A stretch of DNA of 64,000 nt from Bryum argenteum (lineage: Eukaryota > Streptophyta > Bryopsida > Bryales > Bryaceae): assembly GCA_037043015.1 (NCBI GenBank), contig CM073324.1, positions 27,234,097 through 27,298,096 of the forward strand, read 5' to 3'. This document shows, in pieces, positions 1 through 11,942 of the stretch (positions are counted from its first letter, which is position 1; every line of letters begins with the position of its first letter). Under the pieces are notes generated by a model. It saw only the letters and a program-made list of their open reading frames with translations. It did no database searches and was not told the DNA's origin. A program made the position numbers and the translations under genes.

Positions 1-419
1 TATTTTGTCTTCAACTGTTTACAAACCAATCAGGACTTCGTCGATTAGGAAATTGTCGAACGTCAATATCCAAATTCTCTGCATCTTCCATACATTACTT
101 AGATTGATGTTTCATGGTGGCACATCCTGCAGTAGTTCTACGCACAGAGTATATTCAAATTGCATTATATGTTTCTCTCTTCGGTACTTCATGCACACAG
201 ATCTGCTGAAGATGGTGCATGTCCAGTGGTATTGTGCATGTGATAAGCAGAGTTTGAGTCGGTTTTTCAAGTTTGGTTTCTGGAGGGGGCCACTCGAAAG
301 CCAGTCTCCGAAGTCGAACGATGGCTGGGTGAATGAGTTTGAACATCTGTATAAATCCAATACATAACAATGTCAAGGCAGAACGCGTTGCCGTTAGGCG
401 AGCACCGGATTAACGCACC
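1..419. other. intergenic, nothing recognised
   Basis: Short overlapping open frames exist on both strands, but none shows a protein motif or a believable start. I see no repeat shared with the rest of the window. Confidence 0.5.
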
Positions 420-494
420 GGTTGACCTTCTACTGTCGGTAGAATCCTCGGGCTTGGGATCGAGAGGTCTCAGGTTCGATGCTTGCTGTCAATC
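420..494 (+). tRNA. degenerate tRNA-Pro-like unit (pseudogene or SINE head)
   Basis: The 75 bases fold roughly like a tRNA. The ends GGTTGAC and GTCAATC pair over 7 bp with one G-U. A D-arm-like hairpin TTCTAC/GTAGAA follows. An anticodon-arm-like CTCGG..TCGAG carries TGG in its loop, and a T-loop GGTTCGATG lies near the 3' end. The stretch around GAGAGGTC resembles plant tRNA-Pro. The anticodon loop is one base too long, the D stem is too long and the T stem pairs weakly, so it is probably not functional. It could be a tRNA pseudogene or the head of a tRNA-derived SINE. Confidence 0.45.
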
Positions 495-3269
495 GAGTCA
501 TTACTGCGCTATGAACCGGAGGTGGCGCACCGGTCCCGACCGTACCCGTAACTGGGCAGGCCAACGGTGCAGAGCTTCGACCACTCTGTGCTTTTGCTTT
601 TGCCCGCATTCAATTCACCATCGTCATTTTCCTTCTGTCGGCGGTTGAATCAATAGAGCGACCATCATCCTGTTAGAGTCGGTCACCAATATGCCACCAA
701 TATGCCATAGCTGCGCTTCCACTGTATATACAGCAATGTTGGGAACTTGTACTGATCAGGACTGAGCTGAAGCAGGTTCTAGCTCGTGGGGAATCTTGCT
801 CAGAGAGAGGTTGAGATTCTCTGTAGCTTGTAACTTCCATGGCTTTACTAATTTGATATGGTGATCACAGACGTGCTCATATGTTCCTAGCTGAAACTGT
901 AACAGATCGTCTTGGTAGTGGAAGGATATTCTCAGTTCTACTGCTCAGTTCTATCAACGAAAGAAACCGAGGACTTGCACACTTTCAATTGGTGCTACAG
1001 ATGATTGATACCTGCCTAGTTACGGTGCTGTCGATGAATGACAGAGCAAATTCCGACGAATCTTGATTCTTTCACCCTTTTCTCCAGTGTGGCCCGACTA
1101 GGAAGCCAAGACAGTTATGTGCTGTTGATGTGCTAACATTCGATAAGTTTACTACATATTGCACACACAAATATATAGGAAGATTAAACATTGAACTTCT
1201 TCATTTATCATAAATTCTTCAAATAAATATGTAAGAGTAGAATGCGGAACGCCAAGAGGCTCGCTCAGATTGAAGATTAGTTAGTATTGAACAAAAAGTT
1301 GTAAATCATCAATAATTGTACATTGGATGGTAGATATCACTTTCCAGAAAAATAATTTCAAGAATAAAATAACAACAAATTCTTAAGTTTCAGTTATACC
1401 ATGTTTGGATACTCCCGTATCGTGTATGTTTCCACTCTTGATTGGTTTTTTCTCAGCTTCCAATTAAGACAGACAAACAGACTGGTTTCTGCCCACTTTT
1501 CGAGGATTTTTGCCGTGAAATTCTGCTACAAAAAGAGAGGGTTGGAACTGGTACTGTGAAGACCATCATATATTGCCACTCTAGGTTACAGCTTTCTCAA
1601 CTTTCCCATTCATGGAGGAGATGCATCCCAAGGCCGCATCTGAAACACATGTGATGAATATGGGGGGTTGGGGTGGGGATTTGACTGACTGTAGAATGGA
1701 GACTCCTGATGTCATGGTGCCCGTGCATAACTTTGGGAAGGGGAAAGATGGCAGATTTTTTGACATGTGCCTCGTGCAGACACCTGCATGGGCATTACAT
1801 GCACATGACTGTACTAATTTTCAACTCCAACCCAGACTGTGAACAACCTTTTGAGTGAGCCAAAAGGAGGTATTGCCACCCTTGTCGTATCCATCGCCTG
1901 ACTACAGTACCGCCTCCCGATCCTATCCTCCCTGTACTGTACTGTACTGTACATTCTGCAGCTTTTCTTTCAGAAGCCAACTTATTATCTTGACTTCAAA
2001 TCCATTTCATGAGGGATACGTACAGTATATATTAGGACTTACTCATGCTTCACCTTCAGTTCCTGGAAATTTAGTGATCATGATGGGGCTGGATAAATAA
2101 CTGGAACCGGGGCAGGTTGGTGAATCATCTGCATCCATCTGACATTAGTGAGGTAAGGGGCCGTAGGGGCCACTGTTACGCACATAGGCTACTTTCTGCG
2201 ATGTTGATGTCCTGTCCTGAATGGGGTCTTCACAATCAAAACTTACAATTTTGTACGTAGAAATGCAGTTCATTATGACTGCCTCCACGACTTTCTGTGC
2301 CACCTTGTCATTGATAGGTATGGCCTACACAATCACAGAACGAGAATCACAGAATGAGACAGGAGATTCATCGATTGGAAATATCCTCAACTTTCTTCAA
2401 CTTTAGGAACATCTTTTAAGATTCCTTTTTGGTTTGAAAAGTCACCAATACAAAGCCTGGCACCATGTCTCGTCACCATGTCTCGTCAAAAACATCTGCA
2501 AGCCGTTAAAGACAAGCCTTGAGAAGAAGCTTCATATGGTGAAGAGGCATTTATTTCGTGTTGTTTTGGCATTGCCACCAAGTGGCTTTCCAAGCAAAAA
2601 GTTTGAAGTACATACTTGTTCATCCTAAAAATTTGTATCTGTGTGTGGAGGTGTCCACCAATTGCATTACATATGGAGATATAAATAAGTCATTTAAGTT
2701 CTAAATTAGTCAAAGCTCAATGTTCAACTTCTATAGCCAACATTAGATGCTAAAATAGGCTTCACAATTAGTCTAAGAGCCTCACTACATCTCTTTGCAT
2801 TTGTTAATGGGGCACTCCTTTGTTGTCTGGCTTAGCTTGTGCTTGCCAAAAATAGTTGTCTCCTTTGTTTTTTTTTGGGTGCATAGGTAGCTTGTAAGCG
2901 TTCAAGTGTGGAGCCGCTCAAGTTAGCGATGGTTGGCGAAGGAAGTGTATTTTTTTAGTGCTACCAAGAAATGTGGATAGAAGGCTTATAAGAGGATTAT
3001 ATGACATCATCTTAGAGAGAGTTGGGCCACATATCTAACGCCCGAGCCTCTCTTTATTGATTAGACACTCGTAAGGAGAAATTTTATAAATAGCGTTTAT
3101 TTTTATTTATTTTATATCTGAATAAGGGCTTTCCCGTGTCCTCCAAACGCGGACATTAAAAAGTTCGGATCAAAATTTATAAAACATGTAAAAATCTAGA
3201 TTTAGGTATATAAAAAAAAAAAAAACGAAGTTGGAGGTTTTTGGTGATGTTGAAATTATCGGATTTGCA
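495..3269. other. intergenic, no recognised gene
   Basis: No frame longer than about 90 codons and none with a known domain. Minor local structure: a four-fold TGTAC run near 1933-1952 and a 13-base direct duplication near 2461-2487. An AT-rich stretch lies around 1140-1400. Confidence 0.5.
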
Positions 3270-3735
3270 ATCAATATGCAAGATCCTTGCTTCTCGATTG
3301 TCCATGTTGTTTAAGATTTATAGCCTATCCTCCGTTCTCATCTTTTCGGTTTCCTCTACTTTTTAAGATTTGTAGCAAATCCTTTGTTCCCTCGTTCCAT
3401 TGTTCCGAGTTCCCTGTCCTCTATCATGGTTCCCCATTTTTTTCTTACTCGTTTCCTACCTCCAAACTTCCCTTTATGGTTCCCAACTTTTCTTCCTCGT
3501 TCAACGTCCCCCGACTTCCTTATTAGTTTCCAACTTTCCATCATTCATTCCCGGTTCCCATCATTCATTCCTAATTTCCCATTAGTCGTTCCTAGTTCTC
3601 ATTATTTGTTCATAATTCCCATCCTCCGTTCCTAGTTCATATCATTTGTTCATGGTTCCTAATTCCTCTATGATCTTCCCTTGATCTATGGTTCATTGTC
3701 TCCTTCTTTGCTCCCATTTTCAATTTTCACATTCC
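3270..3735 (+). repeat. pyrimidine-rich degenerate tandem repeat
   Basis: The plus strand is almost all C and T, made of a decayed unit of about 15-20 bases with cores like GTTCCC and CATCATTC, repeated roughly twenty times. The open frames over it are low-complexity and are not genes. It reads as an old minisatellite. Confidence 0.6.
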
Positions 3736-3819
3736 TTGTCCCTTCGACACCTTGTTATATTATAGGGATCCAAAAACTCAAGTGTGTTATTTTGTTCAAG
3801 GGTGTTACTCAAATGAAAG

Positions 3820-4085
3820 TAGACATCTTTGTAATGGTGATTTTTTTATAGCAATAAACTTGTATATTGGTGGCATTCTCACTTCAAAGTGAATGTTGCG
3901 ATTTAGTGATGTATTTTGAGTACTAACATGTTATGATCTTGCAATCTATGAGGCCTCATGACTCAAAATTTGACCCACATGATGCACAATATGTCTAATA
4001 CAACATTATATGGTTGGAGATCTGAATAACTTACCTCCATTTCCATTTATGACACTTTTTTGAGAATGTGTTTTCTTTTTTACTA
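3820..4085 (+). repeat. dispersed repeat X, 3' fragment
   Basis: This stretch aligns by eye with 60390-60645, including a shared run near TGACCCA..TTTTGG and the tail ending in GAATGTGTTTT. It is also related to the minus-strand copy at 17366-17634. It is diverged, holds no coding sequence, and only the end of the repeat is present. Confidence 0.6.
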
Positions 4086-4903
4086 CTAGTGACGGCAGTG
4101 AGTGGGGTTGATGCCGGGGCTGTGCAGTCTGCCACCAAGTTTGTCAGGAGAATGGTGTATTATTTGTTTGTATAACTGGATATTTCCTAATCACCTTAAG
4201 GTACTTGTCATTTCCGTAGCTCGCCATGAAGTTGCTACAGTTTCTTACTGCTCAATATATTCAATTTCTTCTTCAAGCATCATAATGATTAAATTGGGGA
4301 TTTTGTAGGATGAAGAGATAGTTAGTCACTGTTCATAAGAAACTCTTCGAAGAACACATGTTTCGTGTATTCCAGGGATGGAAATCTCTGATGTCAACAT
4401 ACATAGAGTTTCTCTATCTAATGAATCCATCCTTCTCTCTATCTAACAAATCCATCCTTCTCCATTGTGTGCACAGACAATTGCGATGACCGATTTGAAT
4501 AAGCATACAAATGCAGGTATAAAATGAGGCCTTTCATTTTATTATTGGAAGAGTGACAATTCTAACAACTCCCTCACGTCACCGTCTCCATTGAACAGTA
4601 GTCATATTGAAAATCTGCTGTACACAATGCACTCATTGCTGATGTACTCATTGTTGACTATACATTACACAATACCTGGAAACTGAACATTGAGTGGGAA
4701 GCTAATTTAGACAGTCCGTGTTTGGGGGATACATGGAACCAGGAGGTTGGAATCATGGCCTAATCTCCAGGCTTACGGAGGAACATATGCACCTGGTCGG
4801 AGCAGCTTGAGATCTTTGACTATGAAATGATTATACATTGCAGAATGGGGTTGTGTACTTCAACTCAAGCGAAGCTCCGGCGGAGGTTTCTTCGCTGAGT
4901 TCG

Positions 4904-4931
4904 ACGAAATTACGGAGAGCCGTAATTTCGT
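4904..4931. other. perfect 12-bp hairpin, 4-base loop
   Basis: ACGAAATTACGG pairs perfectly with CCGTAATTTCGT around an AGAG loop. It is not followed by a T-tract and is not inside a recognised gene. It could be a small stem in an RNA or a chance palindrome. Confidence 0.4.
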
Positions 4932-5324
4932 AGTATGGATGAGTGCCGTATGGCTCCTGCTATTGACAATTCAGTGCATTGGTTGACATGATGACCACGA
5001 TAGGCATGGGCTGTTCCTTTCTCATGACGAGATTGCCACGCCACAAGTACCTGGTTGATATCTTTTTCAAGGCCATCGAGCAGGCTGTTGAATACTGAGC
5101 AATATACACTTTCTTAGAATCGACGTTGAGAGGTACGACATACTGCACATTTCACTACAGTCATTGATGAAGGCTACTTCGGAACGACTCTTAAGTCGAT
5201 TGTGTGCTCCATCGATTATCATAGGGAGGCACTCATCCACAGAAGCAAAAGGGCCGGTTACTGTCGTCAGATCAGATGTCGATCACATGAAATGCAACTT
5301 ACTAAAGATTCATAAATCTGAGGG

Positions 5325-5470
5325 TTCCGTGCAGTTTGCAGGATAACGTACTCCAGCCTGACGTTCATGATTTGAACTTCATCTTGGTTACGTGAGTATT
5401 CCGTGCAGTTTGCAGGACTACGTAATTCAGCCTGACGTTCATGATTTGAACTCCAGCTTGGTTACGTAAT
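5325..5470 (+). repeat. two-unit tandem duplication (~73 bp unit)
   Basis: Two adjacent units, each starting TTCCGTGCAGTTTGCAGGA and ending near CTTGGTTACGT, differ at only a few sites. This is a recent local duplication in non-coding DNA. Confidence 0.85.
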
Positions 5471-6249
5471 GTCTGACCAGCTCGTGCAATGTGGATTCTC
5501 CTAGATCGAGCGTACCAAAACTACTCACATTCACACTGGGTGGGACAATTTATCTCAAGAAAAAGGACCCAGTAGCATCAACGCATTTAATTCCAGAGAA
5601 ATACATATTAGTCTACTCTCGATGAAAGCTAAAGAAAGAAGAACATATCTTGGAATCCACTGTGATATACGATCACACGCGTCAGCTGCTGTCGAAGAGT
5701 CGACCTATATATACTTCACAGGTTACCGGAACTTCATAACCAAGGATTATTAGTCTTGTCGAAGGGAGTAAGGTACAGAGAGTCTTCTTATCTTGTTAGT
5801 TTGTGCACAGAAAACCTGCCTGGGATACTGCATGAAATCGATCCTTCAGGAAAAAGAACCAGGTTTGCGTGGAACAACCTGAAAGGAAAGTCTTTCTGAT
5901 TCTGAAAATTTCTGATGCGGGCAACTTCGGTGCAGCTTTTGTGGACACTGATTTTCCTGCTGTGAGTTAGCTCGCGTTCTGCTACTTAGGCAGAGGCTGC
6001 TTCATGGAGTATGCTCGAGCAGATCACTAAGAACATATCCTGATTAGTACCACTGGTGTCTGTTACTTAGTACATCGTGACTCAGTAACGTATACAAGTC
6101 AGAGTAAGCGTAGTAAGCAAGAACGAACCATCCACCGAACAAGTCGCAATCTTTAACAACGTTAATGAGGAAGGAAAACTCGAGACAAACGGACGGACGG
6201 GGAGTCACGACATTCACGGGCACTGATTTTCCACTGTTGCAAATCCTCC

Positions 6250-6759
6250 GTGGGTAGCCGCTTCACCTTGAACAGTCCTCCGATGACGTCAAATCGTTGC
6301 ATCTGTCAAGCGCGCAGATATAACGACAACAGCGTTGAACGTGAGCTCGGCAAGCTGGCTCACTGCAACATGAGAGAGTGGGTCCGCACAACGCCGTCCA
6401 CACAAGTATGCAACTGTAATGGACATACTGACGAGCCTGGCTGCGATGACGACTCACCAGTCACTAAAACAGTGGGCAGTCAATGCACCCACTGTTGCAA
6501 AGGGAGAATCGTCAGTCCAGAGGCACGCCAAGTTCCAACTACAAGTGTGAGGGAGAGAGAGAGGCAGGAGAGAGACTCGTCACTCTGTCCATACAAGTTG
6601 CATACATGTGCACACCGGCGTGGTCAAGAGCTACAACATAACATAACATTCCAGGCACAGAAAGTTCTTCCAAGCTTCCCTGCGCACGAGGTTAGGGCAG
6701 GTGGGAGGCAAGGCAAGGCAAGTGCGGGATCGAACCCAACGTTTCAGTTCATTTTGTAG
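6250..6759 (+). CDS. unassigned open frame, doubtful gene
   Basis: An open frame of 169 codons on the plus strand with a GTG at its first position. The product would be rich in Cys, His, Arg and Ser, with a low-complexity stretch RERERQERD around residue 100. I recognise no domain, signal peptide or membrane segment. There is no neighbouring exon to join it. It may be one exon of an unknown gene or a chance frame in a locally GC-richer stretch. Confidence 0.15.
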   Translation: MGSRFTLNSPPMTSNRCICQARRYNDNSVERELGKLAHCNMREWVRTTPSTQVCNCNGHTDEPGCDDDSPVTKTVGSQCTHCCKGRIVSPEARQVPTTSVRERERQERDSSLCPYKLHTCAHRRGQELQHNITFQAQKVLPSFPAHEVRAGGRQGKASAGSNPTFQFIL

Positions 6760-7337
6760 AAGTTGCTGAGACCCTGATTCATCGCCCACGATTGAACTTC
6801 GACCGTCACCCCCTTATCGCACGGTTGCATCTCTGTCAGCGTGGAGCAATCCGGTTGTACGCCCCCACCTTCCTTATTATCACCCTCTTTATTATCATAT
6901 TCCCACTTGAATCAGTTTGACAAACTGGGCCAGTGGTAATCAGATTGAAGCCTTTTTGCCCTTCAAAATATGCGTCCATGGGAAATTTGTTCTTCCCAAT
7001 AAAGTGCTGCGGTATGGGAACTCTACGCGAAGTGCTACACCTGAAAGTAACGCCCTTCACTTATTGCTCAAAATATACGATGTTGTCATTGATGCCATAT
7101 GAAATGTCCTATGCACAAACACACAATCTCTTCAATGATAACCTCACATGATTTTCTCATTCTGAATACTAAAGTCTTCCGAAGCTCAGCTCGACTAATA
7201 TTTGTTTCCAAATATGTCCATAAGTATTGACAAATTTAGAGTAGATGAAATCCACAACCTTCATTCTGAGTATATGCTTGGGCGCGATGTAGAGGGAACA
7301 TAATATCATTCTACACATTAATGTCGGAGCAATTTGA

Positions 7338-7408
7338 CCCTTAAATGCCCAAGCATGCCTCTCGGCTTGCTTTTCACTGTATTTTCAGAAGGGCTCCATG
7401 TTTAAGGG
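7338..7408. mobile_element. 71-bp deletion derivative of a TTAA-flanked MITE
   Basis: Left end CCCTTAAATGCCCA, right end TTTAAGGG, followed by TTAA (7409-7412). The left flank is TTGA, a one-base change from TTAA. The ends match the 366-bp element at 32680-33045, so this is an internally deleted relative. Confidence 0.55.
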
Positions 7409-7412
7409 TTAA

Positions 7413-8533
7413 GAGCAAGGAAGCATGTAGAGGCCTAACAATTACTTCTCAAATTCACTTGTTTTTATGACACCATCTAGCTTATTACCCCTAGATTATC
7501 ATAATATTGTTTTACATACTCAGTATCACTTTTATTTTACATGTAATTGAATTTTGCGAAGGTAATACGGGCTCGTAAAGTGATGAAGATGTTCTGCACT
7601 GCAGAATGAATTGCAGGAGCTGAGAGAAAGCAACTGGAACACTTCGACGAGGGTGTGTTACAATACCAACCATTGCAAATTTGCAATAGCTAAAAAAAGA
7701 GGAGGGAAGCGCAGAGGTGGCTTTTCAATCTTGAACATTCGAAAGTTCTGCTATGGAACAGAGATACTTTTTCAATCGAAAAAATACATTGAGTGGTTTG
7801 ATAAGAAACTAAAATATCTTGAACAGTGAAGTGGGGTAGCTGGAGGCCTGGAGCACATACAAGTGGGCATGCTAAGAATCACGTGACATAAACGAGTAGC
7901 TCGGGAGCAGAATAGAAGCGGGAGGCGTGAATCTGGGGGAGTCGCCCTTTCAAATTGTTCCTAGCGCCTGCTCTGTACTGTAAATGTCCCTGTTTTCGGG
8001 TACACCACCCCGCCGGGCGATCCGGCGATGAGCTCCGGAGTCCGGAGGTTTCGATTCCGAATTCCTGGGGAAAGCAGCCTTCGGTGCCCAATGGCGACAC
8101 GAAATGCGACACCCAAAGGTCGCCGAGAAGTGGCCCACTTTCCGGCCACTTGCTGATGATGCAGGGCGGCTTGGGTTGTAGTCCACAGTGACGTCTCGCC
8201 TGGTTTGTTTCCCACGAATAAGAACATCCTCCTCAAGAATCCTCATTATTATTTTCTCAAATCATGCCCTGCAAAGCGCCTCGTCGCATTAGCATAAAAA
8301 TTCTGCTTTCCCACCTTTCTAAAAACAGATACACTACAAATCAATAAAACAAAACTATCGTAAACAGTACACCGGGGTCGGTGCTTCGTTTTTTGCTTCG
8401 ATTTAATTCATTTCACCGTGCGAGTCTGGACCTCGCCCACAACTGGATTATACCCTGCGACCTGCCTCCTCCTCGAGGAAAGCGTGGGCGATGATGGGGG
8501 CTACAATCGGTCTCTCATCCGTTTAATAGTTAA
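7413..8533. other. intergenic, possible tRNA-like motif
   Basis: No gene recognised. Around 8025-8075 the plus strand has a B-box-like GGTTTCGATTCC after a GC-rich stretch, which could be part of a SINE head, but no full tRNA fold was seen. The overlapping frames at 7950-8246 are shadows of this GC-rich patch. Confidence 0.3.
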
Positions 8534-8894
8534 CCCTTGAAGGTCCTTCCACTCCTCAATGGGCAGCCCGAAATTGGATCTCAGCATCTTTTGGACTTGG
8601 GCAACATGAATAGTGCACTTTTTGAACTTGGGCAGCATGAATGAACCAATCAATGATGAGTTTGCAACCTCCTACAAGGTTTTGTGCAATCCCAACCTAC
8701 CTACCACAATCCTTTCAAAGCACAAATCACTCATACAAATTGCGATTTGACTTGTAGGATTTCACTTTGTAGATGCATCACAAAAAGGTGACTAGAATGA
8801 TATAAAAAAATAAGTGAAAAATTGAGAATCGAAAGAGCTACAGGCAAGATTCTGTTGGAAAACAGCCCGAGGGGCTGACAGGCGCCTTTAAGGG
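8534..8894. mobile_element. TTAA-flanked MITE (361 bp), family 2
   Basis: Begins CCCTTGAAGGTCC after TTAA (8530-8533) and ends CCTTTAAGGG before ATAA (a decayed TTAA). The interior aligns closely with 32680-33045, for example TTTTGGACTTGGGCA and CCTACCTACCACAATCC. It is non-coding and shorter than any autonomous element. The TTAA duplication and CCC terminus are the hallmarks of the piggyBac superfamily; that assignment is inferred without a transposase. Confidence 0.75.
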
Positions 8895-9732
8895 ATAATA
8901 AGCGTCATGTGGGTTGCTTAGGGTAAAATTATTTGGAGACTGTTCCTCATAGCATCTCTTCTCTTACTCATCAAATTTGACTCACCAAATGGCTTGTGGT
9001 GGGCTTCCTTTTACTCATCAAATTCGACTCACCAAGTGGGCAGTGGTGGCTTGTTCTCAATGTTTTGGACCTAATCATTCCTTGAGCCTCTAAAGTTTGT
9101 CATGTTACTTGTGCATGTGACTCTTTAATTTACGAAGTGCAGGTTACTCTTGAAGGTGGAGGATGCGACAAGGTAGAATTGTGGAAGCAACCGACAACGA
9201 CAAGGATGTACAAAATGAGAGTGATATAGTGAAAAGCCTTGCGCTCTAAGCTCTTCCAGAGTTCCCATGACTGTGGAAAATTGGAGTGTCAAAAGCATAC
9301 TATAGCCTACCATTAAGTTACGCGTTGCCGCGTAAGCAATGGGAGGAATAGTAGATATGATCTGCCTCAACATGATACCATTCTCTACTAGAGCGTAACA
9401 TGTTATTTCATCAAAGGGCTAGACGCTAAGGTTGTTGACACTAATTTATTCCTTAAGTCATTTTCCAATCCTCCAAGGCCTTGTATGTATAAGGGTAGTA
9501 CAGACTGTGACAACTCTCAAAGACTTCACAAACTCAGCAAGACATCACACAAAACCTTGAGTTGCTCTTCCACATAAAGCGAAGATTTTGATGAATGACT
9601 TGAAGTGAAGCTCTTATAGTAGACAACTTGGTGGAAAGAAGCAATGACCAAAAATTATTTTCCTTATTTTCTTTTTGTCTATAGAACAAAGATAAAGACT
9701 AAAACAAAAGAGAACATGAAAATGAGTAGATC
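8895..9732. other. intergenic, no recognised gene
   Basis: Short frames only, for example 9125-9373 on the minus strand, without recognisable motifs. Confidence 0.45.
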
Positions 9733-9983
9733 CCCAATTCTGTTAAAATGGCATTATGCTGCTAAAATGGCACACCTCAACTCTCTGAACTGTAGTTCAA
9801 AAACCATGTGATATAACAGAATTTGAAAGTGATATTATGGAGAATGAGTGACAATGTATATAAAGGAGTGATATTATCAAAAAAATTGTGATATTATAGA
9901 ATACACCATTCCATGTGAGCACATATGTAAGATTCGGTGTGACAAAATGGCACATGGCATAGTGCCATTTTAACGGAATTGAG
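9733..9983. mobile_element. MITE, CAATTCYGTTAAAATGG family (~250 bp)
   Basis: Inverted ends CAATTCTGTTAAAATGGC (from 9735) and GCCATTTTAACGGAATTG (to 9981) enclose AT-rich non-coding DNA. The same ends bound the elements at 28062-28531, 30634-31103, 46143-46608 and near 48560-48910. I could not fix a target duplication, so the superfamily is unassigned. Confidence 0.7.
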
Positions 9984-10691
9984 GTTGTAGGAAGGAAAGA
10001 GAGTCTCATCTCATCAATATTATATGGGAAGTGGAACATTTAGTTAGCTTGGAATATATCCATGAGTTAACTTATGAATCAACTCACCTTTCTATCCTCC
10101 TAAACAACAAATGTAAGATTTCATGGATAAGTAGATAATTACATGTGGTACCTTCTAGTTATGGATGGTTCTAAGAGCATGTAGTAACTTCTAGTAATTT
10201 GCTTGTGTTCACAGGATACTCCGAGGTCCTTAAATACTAAAGTTACTATTATACTATTTTTTACTATATCACTCCTCCTTCAGTACAACAAAGCACATTA
10301 AAAACTACCCCCGTGTAAAAACCTATTGTATAGGAAAAACTCAAAGTGTAGAAAAGAGTGTATTTAGGTGGAACTTAGCTCATGTAAAAGCCGCATTCCA
10401 GCTGCTTGTGCAAGTCGACTGTGAGTTAGTATGGGCTGGTCCGTTGTTTTTGCTCTCATTTGTAAAGACTTATTTGTAAGAAGTTAGATTTTGGGTAAAA
10501 TCAAAGTAGTTGGATTTGAGGTCCACCTACAACTCTACTTTCTATGCTTCATATCTAAATTTAAATAAAAAGAAAGTTTCAAAATATTCCAATCTCTCAC
10601 AAAATTTTCATTTTACCTACTATGACTCCCTACGCATCCCCTAAATTGCTAGAAGGAAATATATGGAGTAGAACAAAATTTATATGGATGT
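9984..10691. other. intergenic, AT-rich, nothing recognised
   Basis: No open frame of note and no repeat shared elsewhere in the window was seen. Confidence 0.5.
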
Positions 10692-11061
10692 TGAGAGCAT
10701 TTCCACCCTGGACGGGGCCTCGGCACCTCAGGCCGGCCAATAAGGAAGGTGCAGGCAGACACGGCCCAGCCCGGCCCGGCCACCCGGCCAGCTCAAGCCC
10801 ACTCCGGACGCTAGCTCGGCTGCCTCCGAGAAACTTGCTGCTGCCTCCCGTGAATCCTGCTCGTTGCAAGGCCTCCGATTGGTTATTGCGAACGCTAAAC
10901 ATGAGCCCCGGCACGGCATATCGAGAAGAAATACCGCCCTCACTTCAAGGGTCGCAAGCCACTGTTCGCCGGTTCCCCGTTTCCGTCTCCGGGGTGGGCA
11001 GGTAGAAACTGCAAAAGTGCCTCCACGCTCCGGCCTCCAGCGCGCGGTGGGGATGCTCTGA
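10692..11061. mobile_element. GC-rich TIR element (~370 bp)
   Basis: A sharp GC-rich island in AT-rich surroundings. Its ends are inverted: AGAGCATTTCCACC near 10694 and GGTGGGGATGCTCT at 11047-11060. Ends of the AGAGCATC-CCACC kind are common in plant MITEs. The target duplication is uncertain; a 5-base ATGTT lies on each side if the right end is extended slightly. The open frames on both strands inside it look like GC-driven shadows. Confidence 0.5.
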
Positions 11062-11131
11062 GCATGTTATCTTGATACTGTAGTACCCACTGCACTGAAG
11101 CAACAGTTGAATAATGCCCCATTCGCACCGG

Positions 11132-11942
11132 GAGGTAGAATGTAGGCAGTAAAGAAGTTAGATGTGTGTTTTGGACTTGGCCTTTCACACCAGGAAAGGT
11201 TGTTAAACCCGAGCCTAGTCACATGTCGATGTGGTAACACTTTTAACTACAATTGTAGAGGGTTGTGATGACGGTGGCAGGAAGGAGGTCTGGAAGGGAC
11301 CTCCCCTGCCTCAAATAGAAAGAAAGTGAAAAAAACGGAGTGGCATGGACACGTTCACTTCAACGGCAGTTAAGCACGTAGTTAAAAGGCAGTTTATTAC
11401 GGGGGCTATGAAACATTTGCGGCATTGAAATTGCTTTGCCGAGGGGTCGCCCTTTCTAGACCGCCTTGCAAGCGAGCGCGGATGAATCGTAGAAGCATAA
11501 AGCCTCGCCATCGTGCAAAATGTTTTTCCTAGTATCGACGTATTTCTCACGTGTCACACTCGTGCGGTGATTCTTGTGCGTTGTTAATCTGCTGCACTTC
11601 GGAGGAGCAAACTTAGAATGGCGGAGCCACTCCAACTCGCAAAGAACAGAAGCATCACAACGTAAGGATTCATGACATTTGTTACGTTCCAATTTCTTGT
11701 GAGTTTGTGCAACGTTAGAGGATATTTCGAGCAGAGATTCATCGAAGGGAATGTGAAGGGAGTCTTCGGTCATGTTCTCACCTGAAATGCCGAGTGGTAC
11801 ACCCCAGTGTCTCATGAGAGTCCCCGTGAATCCCTTCTCGTAAACAGTACCTGCACACCCCCCCAAACCCCCTCCGACGCTCAAATTAGTCCTAAGGCAC
11901 AAAGAAAAAACAAAACTGATGATCATTTTTTTTTTCAGGTAG
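11132..11942. other. Harbinger 5' non-coding region
   Basis: No exon could be assigned. A strong acceptor-like T-tract and CAG end at 11938, just before the Myb-like open frame, so an upstream exon with the start codon may lie here. The 302-codon minus-strand frame (11456-12364) overlaps the Myb gene in antisense and has no domain; I treat it as a shadow. Confidence 0.4.

Larger units (their letters stand above)
4086..7337. other. intergenic, no recognised gene
   Basis: Contains a perfect short hairpin (4904-4931), a two-unit tandem duplication (5325-5470) and an unassigned 169-codon open frame (6250-6759). Nothing else could be identified. Confidence 0.45.

Noticed and set aside
7950-8246. 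Overlapping 78-98-codon frames on both strands
   Set aside because: Mutually overlapping frames in a GC-rich patch; no domain.
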